Below are positions 51,301 through 58,328 of a stretch of DNA of 64,000 nucleotides, piece by piece. Both the position numbers and the translations under genes were made by a program. The DNA comes from Bacteroidota bacterium (GTDB taxonomy: Bacteria > Bacteroidota > Bacteroidia > AKYH767-A > 2013-40CM-41-45): the NCBI GenBank assembly GCA_016720935.1, contig JADKJP010000005.1, positions 62,001 to 126,000 of the forward strand, in the 5' to 3' direction. Within the stretch, counting starts at the first letter, position 1. The number at the start of each line of letters is the position of its first letter. The notes under the pieces were generated by a model that saw only the letters and a list, made by a program, of their open reading frames with translations, was not told the DNA's origin and ran no database searches.

Positions 51301-51690
51301 GTAGATTTTAGATTGTTGATTGTAGATTATCGTGGCTTTGAACTGTGGCAATAACCCAAAGGATTGCTGATTGTAGATTGTAGATTGTAGATTGTAGATT
51401 AGTGCTCGGTTAAATGAACGCAAATAACCCAATGGATTGCTGATTGTAGATTGATGATTGTAGATTGTAGATTATCGCTCTTTTTAAAAGAACGGAAATA
51501 ACTCAATAACCTAATAACTTAATAACCCAACGGATTGTAGATTAGTACTCGGTTAAATGAACGCAAATAACTCAATAACCTAATAACTTAATAACCCAAT
51601 GGATTGCTGATTGTAGATTGCTGATTTTAGATTAGCGCTTCGTTAAATGAACGGAAATAACTCAATAACTTAATAACTTAATTACTCCAT
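51301..51690. repeat. Composite intergenic repeat (GATTGTAGATT and AATAACCTAATAACTT words)
   Basis: At least four copies of a composite unit start at 51361, 51434, 51532 and 51601 with GGATTG. Each has a run of GATTGTAGATT words, a GTTAAATGAACG(C/G)AAATAA link and an AACTCAATAACCTAATAACTT run. Unit lengths vary from about 70 to 98 bp. It fills the whole spacer between folB and glnS. Confidence 0.85.
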
Positions 51691-51692
51691 CG

Positions 51693-53369
51693 CTATTCAA
51701 ACGTCACAACACTCTGCTGCTTCGCCCAGGAATCCTTTAATGCTACCGTGCGATTGAAAACCAATTTGCCGGGACGGCTGTCTTTGTCAGTGCAGAAATA
51801 TCCTTTGCGGATAAACTGAAACTTATCTCCCGGTAAAGTAGTCGCAAGTGATGGTTCCGCTTTTGCTCTGGAAATGACCTGCAAACTGTTTGGATTCATG
51901 TATTCCTTGAAATCGCCTTCTTCACTGGCAGGATTTTCTACACGGAACAAACGATCGTACACACGCACCTCCGCATCAATCGCGTCAGGAATACTCACCC
52001 AGTGAATCGTTCCTTTCACATTGATACCGCTCGTATCGCTGCCGCTTTTACTTTCCGGAATGTAGGTGCAACGGATTTCTGTGATGTTGCCATCGTCGTC
52101 CTTATCGTAACTTTCACACTGAATGATATAAGCATTTTTCAATCTCACTTTCAATCCCGGACCCAAACGGAAAAATTTCTTTTCAGGATTTTCTTTGAAG
52201 TCTTCTCTTTCAATCCATAATTCCCGGCTGAAAGGAAGATCTCTTTCTCCCCCATCTTCTTTCTCCGGATTATTTTCTCCTTTCAGAATTTCTGATTTGC
52301 CTTCCGGATAATTGGTAATTACCAGCTTCACCGGATCCATCACCACCATCACACGGTTGGCGATTTTGTTCAGGTCTTCACGCACACAAAATTCCAGCAT
52401 GCTTACGTCGATGACATGCTCTCTGCGCGCGACACCAATCATGTCACAAAAGCGACGGATGCTCTCCGGTGTATAGCCACGCCTCCGCATACCACTGATG
52501 GTAGGCATGCGCGGATCATCCCAACCGCTCACATGATTTTCTTTTACCAATTGTAAAAGTTTTCGCTTGCTCATCACTGTGTAATTCAGGTTGAGTCGCG
52601 CGAATTCATACTGATGACTCGGGAAAATTCCCAGTTGTTCTATGAACCACTCGTACAGCGGACGATGTACTTCAAATTCCAGCGTACAGATCGAATGTGT
52701 GATCTGTTCTATGGAATCGCTTTGTCCGTGCGCGTAATCGTACATCGGGTAGATACACCATGCATCTCCGGTGCGGTGATGCGGCGTATGTTTGATGCGA
52801 TACATGATCGGATCACGCATGTGCATGTTGGGAGATGCCATGTCCACTTTCGCGCGCAACACTTTTTCTCCGTCTTTAAATTCACCCTTACGCATCCGCT
52901 CAAACAAATCAATATTCTCTTCGACGCTACGACTTTTGTACGGACTGTCTTTTCCAGGCACTGTCGGACTGCCTTTCAGCGCGGCGATTTCTTCGGGAGT
53001 GGAATCATCTACATATGCCAATCCTTTTTTGATCAGCTCAACAGCAAAATCATAGAGCTTCGGAAAATAATCAGAAGCATAAAATTCATTCGCCCACTGA
53101 AAACCCAGCCACTGAATATCGGCTTTGATACTTTCAACGTATTCGGTTTCTTCCTTCTCAGGATTGGTATCATCGAAACGCAGATTCGTCATGCCATTGA
53201 ATTCTTTGGCAAGACCAAAATTCAAACAAATACTTTTTGCATGTCCGATATGCAGGTATCCATTCGGCTCCGGGGGGAATCGCGTGAGTACACGTCCGTT
53301 GTGTTTTCCACTCTTTATGTCTTCCCGGATAATTTCTTCTAAAAAATTCGGACCTTTTTCTGTGCTCAT
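51693..53369 (-). CDS. glnS: Glutaminyl-tRNA synthetase
   Basis: A 558-aa class I synthetase. HIGH motif in PEPNGYLHIGHAKS (40-43), Gln-specific body (RFDDTNPEKEETEYVESIKA), KMSKS variant VMSKRKL (about 265-269), and the full anticodon-binding beta-barrels at the C-terminus. It charges tRNA-Gln with glutamine. It follows gltX on the same strand after 69 bp, separated by a hairpin of the CGCAAAG word. The pair lets the cell use direct Gln charging. Confidence 0.97.
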   Translation of the reverse strand: MSTEKGPNFLEEIIREDIKSGKHNGRVLTRFPPEPNGYLHIGHAKSICLNFGLAKEFNGMTNLRFDDTNPEKEETEYVESIKADIQWLGFQWANEFYASDYFPKLYDFAVELIKKGLAYVDDSTPEEIAALKGSPTVPGKDSPYKSRSVEENIDLFERMRKGEFKDGEKVLRAKVDMASPNMHMRDPIMYRIKHTPHHRTGDAWCIYPMYDYAHGQSDSIEQITHSICTLEFEVHRPLYEWFIEQLGIFPSHQYEFARLNLNYTVMSKRKLLQLVKENHVSGWDDPRMPTISGMRRRGYTPESIRRFCDMIGVARREHVIDVSMLEFCVREDLNKIANRVMVVMDPVKLVITNYPEGKSEILKGENNPEKEDGGERDLPFSRELWIEREDFKENPEKKFFRLGPGLKVRLKNAYIIQCESYDKDDDGNITEIRCTYIPESKSGSDTSGINVKGTIHWVSIPDAIDAEVRVYDRLFRVENPASEEGDFKEYMNPNSLQVISRAKAEPSLATTLPGDKFQFIRKGYFCTDKDSRPGKLVFNRTVALKDSWAKQQSVVTFE

Positions 53370-53383
53370 AATCTATCTTTCCC

Positions 53384-53436
53384 TTTGCGTTCTTTGCGTG
53401 AAATAATTTCTTCCCATCGGGACAAAGAACGCAAAG
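53384..53436. repeat. Perfect 14-bp inverted repeat between gltX and glnS
   Basis: CTTTGCGTTCTTTG (53384-53397) and CAAAGAACGCAAAG (53423-53436) are exact complements with a 25-nt loop. The sequence is the CGCAAAG word seen also at 57692 and 62222. It starts 2 bp after the gltX stop and ends 15 bp before the glnS start. Confidence 0.8.
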
Positions 53437-53438
53437 AA

Positions 53439-54992
53439 TTAGGCATGTGTTTGTAATGTGTTTAATGCTTTATTGATTCTTCCAACGATCTCATCACGGC
53501 CAAGCAGTTCGACCATGCTGAAGAGATGTAATCCTCCACCCTGTCCGCTTACCATGACGCGGAACAATTGCAGAAGTTCATTCGGCTTACGCTGGACTTT
53601 TTCCGCGACCGCTTTAAAAGTTGCTTCCGCCTCCGCTTCGTTCCAGGTAGATGCTGATTTATAAGCATCAACCAGTTGAACAAAGAACTCCGCCAATTCA
53701 GGTTTCCATCGTTTGGTAATTACCTGTTCATCGTATGTGATTGGTGCTTCAAACAAATAGGAGCCAATCTCCAGCATCTCAGACTCAAAATGAACGCGTT
53801 CTTTCATCAGTCTGACTGCATGCAAGAGGAAAGCATCCTGCATCCTGTGATCATTGTCAGCGAAATGATACTTTGCTTTCACGGCAAGCTTCAGGTGAGC
53901 GGCCAATTCCGCATCCGGTTGCTGTCGCAGGTATTGTTCGTTGAACCATTTCGTTTTTTCAGGATCAAATTTCGCTCCGCTCTTACTCACTCTTTCCAGA
54001 GAAAATGCCTGAATCAATTCTTCCATCGTAAATAATTCCTTGTCGTCGCTCGGATGCCAGCCAAGAAGTGAGAGCATGTTCACAAACGCTGCAGGGATAT
54101 ATCCTTTCTCACGATAACCGGAAGAAAGTTCTTTGGTTTCAGGATCTGTCCAGTTGAGTGGAAAAACCGGAAAGCCGAGTCTGTCGCCATCACGTTTACT
54201 GAGTTTACCATTACCATCCGGTTTTAACAACAAAGGAAGATGCGCGAATTGTGGCATCACATTTTCCCATCCCAAATAACGGTAGAGTAAAACATGCAAT
54301 GGAGCTGATGGCAACCACTCTTCACCACGAATCACATGAGTGATTTTCATGAGGTAATCGTCCACAACATTGGCCAGATGATAGGTTGGCATTCCATCGC
54401 TCTTGAATAATACTTTATCATCCATTTGTGATGTATGCACTTTTACTTCACCACGGATAATGTCTGTCAGATGCACTTCTTCATCGCCCGGTACTTTCAG
54501 ACGAATGACATAATGTGTTCCTTCGGATAATAATTTTTCAGTCTCGGCAGCAGAGAGCGTAAGAGAGTTTTTCAGATTAACCCGTGTTTGCGCGTTGTAT
54601 GCAAATGTCTGCTTGCGCGATTCCATGTCCTTACGCAATTGTTCAAGAGCTTCCGCTTCGTCAAATGCATAATAAGCATGGCCGGATTTTACCAGCTGAT
54701 CAGCATACTGTTTGTATAAACCTTTGCGTTCGCTTTGCCTGTACGGAGCGTGTGGACCATCACCAAAACCCACACCTTCATTTGGAATAATTCCACTCCA
54801 TTTCAATGCTTCGATGATGTATTCTTCCGCGCCGGGAACAAAACGGTTCTGGTCGGTATCTTCAATACGAAGAATAAAATCTCCGTTGTTTTGTTTGGCA
54901 AAAAGATAATTGTACAAGGCAGTCCGCACCCCACCCATATGCAATGGACCCGTCGGACTCGGAGCAAAACGAACTCTAACTTTTCTATTCAT
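53439..54992 (-). CDS. gltX: Glutamyl-tRNA synthetase
   Basis: From ATG 54992 (MNRKVRVRFAPSPTGPLHMG) the product has 517 residues. HIGH variant HMGG (about 18-21), IEDTDQNRFVPG, KLSKRDGD (about 261-268) and the C-terminal anticodon-binding helical domain are complete. It charges tRNA-Glu. The longer frame to 55079 only reads through a G-rich word repeat and is not the start: a TATCTTTG promoter box lies at 54997-55004, leaving a leader of only a few bases. Confidence 0.96.
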   Translation of the reverse strand: MNRKVRVRFAPSPTGPLHMGGVRTALYNYLFAKQNNGDFILRIEDTDQNRFVPGAEEYIIEALKWSGIIPNEGVGFGDGPHAPYRQSERKGLYKQYADQLVKSGHAYYAFDEAEALEQLRKDMESRKQTFAYNAQTRVNLKNSLTLSAAETEKLLSEGTHYVIRLKVPGDEEVHLTDIIRGEVKVHTSQMDDKVLFKSDGMPTYHLANVVDDYLMKITHVIRGEEWLPSAPLHVLLYRYLGWENVMPQFAHLPLLLKPDGNGKLSKRDGDRLGFPVFPLNWTDPETKELSSGYREKGYIPAAFVNMLSLLGWHPSDDKELFTMEELIQAFSLERVSKSGAKFDPEKTKWFNEQYLRQQPDAELAAHLKLAVKAKYHFADNDHRMQDAFLLHAVRLMKERVHFESEMLEIGSYLFEAPITYDEQVITKRWKPELAEFFVQLVDAYKSASTWNEAEAEATFKAVAEKVQRKPNELLQLFRVMVSGQGGGLHLFSMVELLGRDEIVGRINKALNTLQTHA

Positions 54993-54996
54993 ACGG

Positions 54997-55004
54997 CAAA
55001 GATA
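54997..55004 (-). promoter_or_regulatory. gltX promoter -7 box
   Basis: TATCTTTG on the minus strand fits the Bacteroidota TAnnTTTG consensus and ends four bases before the gltX ATG. It fixes the start codon choice. Confidence 0.6.
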
Positions 55005-55030
55005 GTTTTTTTCGAGAGGGACATTAGAAG

Positions 55031-55128
55031 GGTGGCGAAGGGACGGGGGACGGGGGACGAGGGACGGTGTGCTCGCCAATAAATTATTATTAAATTCTAG
55101 TTTAAGGGGACGAAGGGACGGGGGACGG
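55031..55128 (+). repeat. Two G-rich word arrays upstream of a four-helix-bundle gene
   Basis: 55031-55068 and 55106-55128 hold GGGACGGGGGACG-type words. The AT-rich text after each array (TTTAATTCTATTTTAAGAGG at 55150 and its relative at 55091) is also related, so a unit of about 75-90 bp is imperfectly duplicated. Confidence 0.8.
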
Positions 55129-55206
55129 AATTCTCGCTAAATGAAATGCAATTTAATTCTATTTTAAGAGGTTGTAAATGCGATTTTTCCAAGGCAGATT
55201 GCGGGC

Positions 55207-55581
55207 ATGAATCGTTTGGAAGAACTAAGATATTATATGTTGTCTATGCAATTGTGGGACGAGTGTTGGGGAGATACTGAAAAAATGTTGTCCGATATTC
55301 GTGGAAGGGAGATTTGCCGACAACTGATTAGATCAGTTGGTTCAATTTCAGCAAATATCGAAGAAGGCTACGGTCGCGGATTTGGAAAAGAATATTCTCA
55401 TTTTCTAAAAATATCTAGGGGATCAGCAAGAGAAAGCCGGGGATGGTACCTAAAATCAAAATTTCTCCTGAAGGATAGTATTATCACATCAAGAACAGCT
55501 ACACTCGATTCAATAATATCGATGCTGACGAGTGCAATTAACACTTTAGAAAAGAAAAATATTGCAATAATTGGAAAGTGA
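55207..55581 (+). CDS. Four-helix-bundle protein (23S rRNA intervening-sequence/Avd-like family)
   Basis: A 124-aa helical protein with the family signature LIRSVGSISANIEEGYGRGF and YSHFLKISRGSARESRGWYL. Relatives are encoded in 23S rRNA intervening sequences and resemble the Avd protein of diversity-generating retroelements; their role outside those is unknown. G-rich words lie upstream on the plus strand and the same words downstream (55601-55668) in the opposite orientation. No reverse transcriptase is near. Confidence 0.88.
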   Translation: MNRLEELRYYMLSMQLWDECWGDTEKMLSDIRGREICRQLIRSVGSISANIEEGYGRGFGKEYSHFLKISRGSARESRGWYLKSKFLLKDSIITSRTATLDSIISMLTSAINTLEKKNIAIIGK

Positions 55582-55600
55582 AACCTACAGTATCCTGTCT

Positions 55601-55668
55601 GTCCCTCGTCCCAAGTCCCTTCGTCCCTCTTTAAATAAAGGTCACCCGTCCCATCGTCCCCCGTCCCC
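55601..55668 (-). repeat. C-rich (inverted) copies of the GGGACG word
   Basis: CGTCCC-type words at 55601-55630 and 55641-55668, inverted relative to 55031-55128, with CTTTAAATAAAGG between them. Confidence 0.85.
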
Positions 55669-55671
55669 TAA

Positions 55672-56454
55672 TTAAAGATCATTGTGATCCATTACCGATG
55701 GCTCCGGAATTTTTACTTCGGATTTAACGGGGATACCGCCTTCGGAGATGGCAAAAGATGAAGGACTGTCTGATAAGGAAGAAGCATTTACCGGTTCTTT
55801 GGATTCGATAAAGGCTGTACCTGCTGCAGTGATTTCATAAGATCCCTTTTTTCTGGCTCCTGTGAAACGAATGAGGCCGAATTTCTTCAAAGCTGAAACA
55901 TATCGGGCACCCGTAACACCGCCCACTCCGGTAAGGTTGAACAATTCCGCAGCTCTGAGAGATTTGTTGTTGTACAGGTGAACCATCATCAATACCTGTT
56001 TGCGCAGGTTCGGAGCATTCAATGCGACCTGACCCGGGAATCCTCTCCAGCGATCATAAAGAACATCCAGGTCAAATTGCGAGGATGGATCCAAAACTGA
56101 ATGATGGGTTTTTAAAGTATCATTATACGGACTTAAATAGTCATTGCCTCTGTTTCCAGGATCATTACCTGTTGAAATGGCACTATCTGTACGTTTTCTC
56201 AGACGATCATTCAGCTGAAGCATATTGCCGTTGATCAGCTGTAACTCCTCAATCCGGATATGCAGATCGTCGATGATCTTTTGCAAATCATCCACGCGTT
56301 TCAACATCTTCCCATTTCTGATCATCAAATGGTTGTATTGATGATACAATTCCTCATTTTCCTGAGTTAACTGATTTATCAGTTTTTGCTGATTTTCTAC
56401 TTTCAGTTGCAGGTTTTCAATAGTCATTTGTGAATCAGTGTGTTCCGAAGACAT
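55672..56454 (-). CDS. Coiled-coil protein with C-terminal winged-helix-like domain
   Basis: A 260-aa protein. Residues 10-90 are a heptad-rich coiled coil (LQLKVENQQKLINQLTQENE). Residues about 130-215 look like a winged helix (FPGQVALNAPNLRKQVLMMV, AAELFNLTGVGGVTGARYVS, GLIRFTGARKKGSYEITAAG), followed by a Ser/Pro-rich tail. Its family was not recognised; a DNA-binding regulator or nucleoid-associated role is possible. Intact and alone. Confidence 0.75.
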   Translation of the reverse strand: MSSEHTDSQMTIENLQLKVENQQKLINQLTQENEELYHQYNHLMIRNGKMLKRVDDLQKIIDDLHIRIEELQLINGNMLQLNDRLRKRTDSAISTGNDPGNRGNDYLSPYNDTLKTHHSVLDPSSQFDLDVLYDRWRGFPGQVALNAPNLRKQVLMMVHLYNNKSLRAAELFNLTGVGGVTGARYVSALKKFGLIRFTGARKKGSYEITAAGTAFIESKEPVNASSLSDSPSSFAISEGGIPVKSEVKIPEPSVMDHNDL

Positions 56455-56556
56455 CTTTTGAGATTATTTGAGGTTTTAATGATGGTATAAATGTAGAGCA
56501 GATATTCAAAAGTGCAAGGGGTTTGGGAAATAATTTTCGTGCGGGAGGGAGGGGAT

Positions 56557-56730
56557 GAGTTGGGAGTTATGAGTTGGGAGTTATGAATTATGAATTATGG
56601 GCTGGGAAAGGGAAATGGACGGTGTTATGGTTGGGAATTTGGTGGTTTTTGACTTTTAATTTTTGACTTTTGACTTATTTTCAAAGAAGCCTTATGAAAA
56701 AACGTCCCCCGCCCCTCGTCCCCCGCCCCT
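56557..56730. repeat. Three different word repeats upstream of the methyltransferase gene
   Basis: 56557-56601 holds GAGTTGGGAGTTATGAATTATG-type words, 56646-56676 TTTTTGACTTTTAATTT words, and 56704-56730 CCCCGCCCCTCGTCC words. The last two also occur together inside the following gene at 57005-57068. Confidence 0.8.
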
Positions 56731-56749
56731 AATTTTCTACTTTCGTGCA

Positions 56750-57682
56750 ATGCAACTACTCACTCCCACCCATTTCCCCGACTACGAACTGATCGATTGT
56801 GGGAATTTTGAGAAACTGGAAAGATTTGGAAAGTACGTTACCATCAGGCCTGAACCACAGGCTGTTTGGGATCCGAAATTGTCGCAGAAAGAATGGGAGA
56901 AAAAAGCGCATGTCCGCTTTGTTGCGAATTCCAGCTCATCAGGAACCTGGAAAAAGCTGAAAGAAATGCCGGATCGCTGGACGATTGAATACCCCTTGGA
57001 AATTCAAAAGTTAAAAGGCAAAAGTCAAAAAGCAGAGGCAGAATCGTCCCCCGCCCCTCGTCCCTCGACACTTCCTATAAAATTTCGTCTCTCCCTCACC
57101 TCTTTCAAGCACGTTGGAATTTTTCCCGAGCAGGCTTGTAACTGGGATTACATAGCGGAAAGTATTTCCTCCTTCAAAACTCCGGAACCAAAAATCCTGA
57201 ATCTCTTTGCCTATACCGGGGGAGCATCTCTTGCCGCGAAAGCTTCCGGAGCGGATGTGATTCACCTCGACTCTGTCAAACAAGTGGTTTCCTGGGCAAG
57301 AGAAAATATGGAGCTCAGCAATCTGGATAACATCCGTTGGGTTGTAGAAGACGCGCTCACCTTTGTGAAACGTGAAGTGAAGCGTGGTAAAAAATACAAT
57401 GGAATCATCCTCGATCCACCGGCTTACGGTCATGGAACTGACGGTGAGCGATGGAAGCTCGAAGATTCTATCAATGAAATGATGAAACTGGTGACCACAC
57501 TTCTCGACGACCAGGAGCATTTTCTCATTCTGAACACCTATTCCCTCGGATTCTCCTCTCTTATCATAGAAAATCTTTTATCCGGATCCAAAGGCCTGAA
57601 CACCGGCGAACTCTATCTCCAGGCTACTTCCGGGCATAAGTTGCCGTTGGGAGTTTTTGGCCGGTTTATTAAGAACACTTAA
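56750..57682 (+). CDS. Class I SAM-dependent methyltransferase, RlmI/RlmK-like (rRNA-type)
   Basis: From ATG 56750 (MQLLTPTHFPDYELIDCG) the product has 310 residues; the longer frame from 56663 reads through a C-rich word and is rejected. An N-terminal PUA-like part is followed by a Rossmann methyltransferase (LNLFAYTGGASLAAKASGA, IHLDSVKQVVSWARENME, catalytic-region ILDPPAYGHG). By family it methylates 23S rRNA bases, but specificity cannot be fixed here. Residues about 86-107 (KLKGKSQKAEAESSPAPRPS) are encoded by an in-frame insertion of two word repeats and probably form a surface loop. Confidence 0.85.
   Translation: MQLLTPTHFPDYELIDCGNFEKLERFGKYVTIRPEPQAVWDPKLSQKEWEKKAHVRFVANSSSSGTWKKLKEMPDRWTIEYPLEIQKLKGKSQKAEAESSPAPRPSTLPIKFRLSLTSFKHVGIFPEQACNWDYIAESISSFKTPEPKILNLFAYTGGASLAAKASGADVIHLDSVKQVVSWARENMELSNLDNIRWVVEDALTFVKREVKRGKKYNGIILDPPAYGHGTDGERWKLEDSINEMMKLVTTLLDDQEHFLILNTYSLGFSSLIIENLLSGSKGLNTGELYLQATSGHKLPLGVFGRFIKNT
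57005..57068 (+). repeat. Word-repeat insertion inside the methyltransferase gene
   Basis: 57005-57031 has AAAAGTTAAAAGGCAAAAG words and 57045-57068 has CCCCCGCCCCTCGTCCC words; both match the spacer at 56646-56730, the A-rich one inverted. The length keeps the reading frame. Confidence 0.8.
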
Positions 57683-57691
57683 GATAATTTT

Positions 57692-57744
57692 CACGCAAAG
57701 GCGCAAAGGACGCAAGTTGGTTGTTGGTTGTTGGTTGTTGGTTG
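57692..57744 (+). repeat. CGCAAAGG and TTGGTTG word arrays
   Basis: 57692-57716 holds ACGCAAAGGCGCAAAGGACG and 57716-57744 holds TTGGTTGTTGGTTGTTGG. They lie just past the 3' end of the minus-strand four-helix-bundle gene. Confidence 0.85.
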
Positions 57745-57752
57745 AGAAAAAT

Positions 57753-58121
57753 TTACACTTTTTGATCCAATTTTTCAAGGTATTTAATAAAACCTTTTAG
57801 TAGTCTTTTACATCGATGACAATCTGAAAGTAATTCATCTACTTCTTCTTTTGTCAGGTAATTGAAATCAAGAGATAAGTACAATGCAGTTTCCAATTCG
57901 TTCAGTGATCCGTTTGAAATGTGCATGAAATGCAGCACATCTTTTTTGTGATATCTGCCACAACCTTCAGCAATATTGAGTATGATTGAAACCGCACATC
58001 TTCTTGTTTGAGAAGTCAATCCAAATATTTCTTCTTTAGGGAATTTTCTGGTCCCTTCGTAAACCTTTTTTATCAGTTTACGTGTATGAATCCAAACATC
58101 CAGGTCAGTATAAGAAAGCAT
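57753..58121 (-). CDS. Four-helix-bundle protein (23S rRNA intervening-sequence/Avd-like family), second copy
   Basis: From ATG 58121 (MLSYTDLDVWIHTRKLIKKV) the product has 122 residues with LTSQTRRCAVSIILNIAEGC and FMHISNGSLNELETALYLSL, the same family as the gene at 55207 but only distantly similar. ATG 58139 would add six residues. TTGGTTG words lie 9 bp past its stop and their inverted form (CCAACAACC) 110 bp before its start. Role unknown. Confidence 0.88.
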   Translation of the reverse strand: MLSYTDLDVWIHTRKLIKKVYEGTRKFPKEEIFGLTSQTRRCAVSIILNIAEGCGRYHKKDVLHFMHISNGSLNELETALYLSLDFNYLTKEEVDELLSDCHRCKRLLKGFIKYLEKLDQKV

Positions 58122-58230
58122 ATCATTTATTTGGCCCACAAGGAATCCAAAAATTAACAGACTCCCAACCGCGTAAATTGAGGATTTTTAACTAAATTTT
58201 AACATTGTTCAGGTTATCGAGGACACCCTT

Positions 58231-58260
58231 CCAACAACCAAAAACCGACAACCAGCAACC
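58231..58260 (-). repeat. Inverted copy of the TTGGTTG word
   Basis: CCAACAACCAAAAACCGACA followed by ACCAGCAACC, the complement of the TTGGTTGTTGG type at 57716-57744. Confidence 0.75.
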
Positions 58261-58301
58261 TCCCGGGAGCCAATATCCGTGAACGTCTGACGTTACTTTA
58301 C

Positions 58302-58309
58302 TATCTTTG
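58302..58309 (+). promoter_or_regulatory. Promoter -7 box of the DUF4175 gene
   Basis: TATCTTTG fits TAnnTTTG, 20 bp before the ATG at 58329. No clear -33 TTTG is seen. Confidence 0.5.
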
Positions 58310-58328
58310 TAAATATCGATTTCAACAG

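Noticed and set aside
51301..51690. Regular short repeats that might be a CRISPR array
   Set aside because: Word runs have no constant spacer length or unique spacers, and no cas gene is near.
52614..53342. 242-codon plus-strand frame opposite glnS
   Set aside because: It is antisense to a fully conserved synthetase and has no protein-like pattern; a shadow frame.
54993..55079. N-terminal extension of gltX
   Set aside because: It translates a G-rich word repeat and includes the promoter box; homologues start at the MNRKVRVRFAPSPTG methionine.
55207..58139. Avd-like four-helix-bundle genes as part of a diversity-generating retroelement
   Set aside because: No reverse transcriptase and no template/variable repeat pair was seen in the window.
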